Positions 30,710 through 32,413 of a DNA stretch of 32,413 nucleotides are shown here, one piece after another. The first letter of the stretch is position 1. Each line of letters opens with the position of its first letter. The DNA comes from Nostoc indistinguendum CM1-VF10. Its GTDB lineage: Bacteria > Cyanobacteriota > Cyanobacteriia > Cyanobacteriales > Nostocaceae. Location of the stretch: NCBI GenBank assembly GCA_019359215.1, contig JAHHHS010000082.1, positions 1 to 32,413 on the forward strand. Direction: 5' to 3'. The notes below the pieces were generated by a model that saw only the letters and a program-made list of their open reading frames with translations, ran no database searches and was not told the DNA's origin. A program made the position numbers and the translations under genes.

Positions 30710-32323
30710 ATGAAAATTGGTCTAAAGCAGTTTGGGAATTTATTGATAGACTATCTCAAGCCTCAAAAGGGGCGCGTTGCCAAGTTTGCGATCGCTCTGT
30801 TAACTAGTATCGGCTTGCAACTCCTCAACCCGCAAATTCTACGTAATTTCATTGATACATCTGTAGCAGGTGGTTCAGTGCGAAACTTATTCATTGCCGC
30901 ATTTCTATTTATTGGTGTAGCTTTAGCGACGCAATTAATGTCAATTACGGCTACATACTACGGTGAAAACGTTGCTTGGACAGCTACTAATGCTTTACGT
31001 GCCGATTTAGTTGAGCATTGCCTGAAACTCGATTTATCTTTCCATAAGGCTTCGACACCTGGTGAATTAGTAGAACGAGTGGATGGTGATATTCAGAATC
31101 TTTCAAAATTTTTCTCAAAATTTAGTGTTTACATTTTAGGCAGTTTGCTGTTGATTTTGGGTGTGATTGTGGTAATGTTCGCCGAAGATTGGCGAGCTGG
31201 TATAACTATTTTATTTTTCGCCCTCACAGCATTATTTACACTAATTCGTCTGCGTTCTATCGCCGTTCCTCATTGGGGAAGCTATCGCCAAGTCAATGGA
31301 GAGTTTTTCGGATTTTTGGGTGAACAACTAACTGGCATTGAAGACATAAGGGCAAATGGTGCAAAAAATTATGTTATGCATCACTTCTACAAAATTCTGC
31401 AACGTTGGTTGCCAACCTATCACAAAGCACGCTTTGCTGATACTATCCTCTGGGGTACAACTAACGCTATATTCACGCTCGGTAATATTATTGCTTTAGC
31501 TGTAGCTCTTTACCTTTGGAATCAAAAAGCGATCACTATTGGAACTGCATACATATTTTTTTACTACACTACGCTTTTGAGCGAACCAATTGAGCAAATT
31601 CGCACTCAGTTAGAAGACCTTCAACAGGCAGAAGCTAGTATTTATCGTATTCAAGACTTATTTCAAGTGCAATCACAACTTAATGTAGGAGGCAAAGAGC
31701 TACTTCCTAATGGCGCACTTTCTGTTACATTTGAAAATGTCTCATTTAGCTATAGCGATCGCATCAAAAGTGATCGCATCAACAAGCAAGATACAAAACC
31801 AGAATTGATCCTGCAAGATATATCTTTCCATTTACCGCCTAGTCATGTATTGGGACTATTAGGACGTACAGGGAGCGGTAAAACGACTTTAGTACGTTTA
31901 TTATTGAGGTTATATGACTCACAATCAGGCACAATTCGCTTGGGGAATGTGAACATCAACCAGACTCCTTTAACAGACTTACCCAAGCACGTCGGGTTAG
32001 TAACTCAGAATGTACAGTTATTCCAAACTACAGTCCGCAACAATCTTACCTTTTTTAACCAAAATATCAGCGACGAGCGCATCTATGAAACCTTGGAGAT
32101 ACTGGGATTATCTGCATGGCTACATTCATTACCCAAAGACTTAGACACTGAACTGGGGCCTGATAGTAGTGGCTTATCAGCAGGACAGGCGCAATTGTTA
32201 GCATTTGCCCGTGTTTTTCTCAAAGACCCTGGTTTAGTAATTTTAGATGAAGCATCCTCACGCCTCGATCCCACAACAGAAAAGTTCCTTAGTGGTGCAG
32301 AAAACTTTTTGAATTTCAAGTAG
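30710..32323 (+). CDS. ABC exporter (permease-ATPase), C-terminally truncated
   Basis: 537 residues. The permease half (about 15-315) has six hydrophobic helices. The ATPase follows: Walker A LLGRTGSGKTT (about 384), Q-loop VTQNVQLF, signature SSGLSAGQAQLLAFARV (about 486-502), Walker B LVILDEASSRLDP (about 510-522). Full-length relatives run about 50 or more residues further, including the H-loop histidine after Walker B. Here the frame changes to TTEKFLSGAENFLNFK and stops, so the switch His is missing. The divergence point is about 32280. Either a frameshift/insertion or a real truncation explains this; function is doubtful. Substrate unknown. The start ATG at 30710 follows a gcgacgtt stretch with no clear ribosome site. 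Confidence 0.85.
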   Translation: MKIGLKQFGNLLIDYLKPQKGRVAKFAIALLTSIGLQLLNPQILRNFIDTSVAGGSVRNLFIAAFLFIGVALATQLMSITATYYGENVAWTATNALRADLVEHCLKLDLSFHKASTPGELVERVDGDIQNLSKFFSKFSVYILGSLLLILGVIVVMFAEDWRAGITILFFALTALFTLIRLRSIAVPHWGSYRQVNGEFFGFLGEQLTGIEDIRANGAKNYVMHHFYKILQRWLPTYHKARFADTILWGTTNAIFTLGNIIALAVALYLWNQKAITIGTAYIFFYYTTLLSEPIEQIRTQLEDLQQAEASIYRIQDLFQVQSQLNVGGKELLPNGALSVTFENVSFSYSDRIKSDRINKQDTKPELILQDISFHLPPSHVLGLLGRTGSGKTTLVRLLLRLYDSQSGTIRLGNVNINQTPLTDLPKHVGLVTQNVQLFQTTVRNNLTFFNQNISDERIYETLEILGLSAWLHSLPKDLDTELGPDSSGLSAGQAQLLAFARVFLKDPGLVILDEASSRLDPTTEKFLSGAENFLNFK

Positions 32324-32413
32324 AGAAAACAGTGACTTTCGAGAACTCAATTCTGGTCTGTAATTTCTCCCGTTTTTTAAGTGACGCACAACCGGGTAGA
32401 GGACTTTTTCGAG
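32324..32413. other. Sequence after the truncated ABC gene
   Basis: No frame in these 90 nt continues the missing ATPase part. One other forward frame stays open from about 32294 to the window end (WCRKLFEFQVEKTVTFENSI...) but is not recognised. It may be inserted DNA that cut the ABC gene. Confidence 0.3.

Overview
The window looks like chromosomal DNA of a filamentous, Nostoc-like cyanobacterium. It encodes PsaC of photosystem I and a cyanobacterial AbrB-type regulator. It also has a DUF4912 protein, a very dense set of PAS/GAF/histidine-kinase genes, frequent HIP1 octamers (gcgatcgc), and many intergenic heptamer tandem repeats of the STRR type known from heterocyst-forming cyanobacteria. 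No rRNA, tRNA or CRISPR array was found.

Layout. At 1-3.7 kb two partial ISAs1-type transposase ends lie as a 124-bp inverted repeat (1-124 and 3427-3550). They bracket an MDR-type oxidoreductase, a decayed Crp-family gene end, an intact Crp/Fnr-family regulator and a lone receiver protein. At 3.7-8.1 kb come glmS and psaC (both minus), an orphan antitoxin-like gene and two small conserved or hypothetical genes. At 8.5-14.2 kb are a ClC chloride channel with CBS domains, cyAbrB, an Rrf2-family regulator without cysteines, cobD/cbiB, pyrR and an NTF2-like protein. At 14.3-20 kb is a minus-strand two-component block: a large multisensor kinase gene broken by a frameshift exactly where a GAF domain is missing, then an Rcp1-type response regulator overlapping a hybrid kinase by 35 nt. 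At 20.4-24.6 kb are a mercuric-reductase-like flavoprotein, a DUF4912 protein and a NAGPA/DUF2233-type lipoprotein. At 24.9-32.3 kb are a 1423-residue kinase with two complete kinase modules, a sucrase/ferredoxin-like protein, a doubtful small membrane ORF and an ABC exporter whose nucleotide-binding domain ends early.

How the genes relate. Most are single-gene units of housekeeping or regulatory function. The clearest functional groups are the signalling genes: Crp regulator plus receiver at 1.8-3.1 kb, the kinase/Rcp block at 14-20 kb, and the double kinase at 25-29 kb. Much of the non-coding DNA is repeat-derived, and related GC-rich repeat sequence appears to have entered two reading frames in frame (glmS and the 1423-aa kinase).

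I see no convincing new defence or biosynthetic system. The most useful leads are a 34-bp perfect palindrome (16806-16839), a tandem operator-like pair (21979-22042), a repeated short palindrome upstream of two regulator genes (1752-1770 and 2590-2608), a MITE-like element (20234-20393), 60-70 bp direct repeats flanking the double kinase, and the gene-breakage events.
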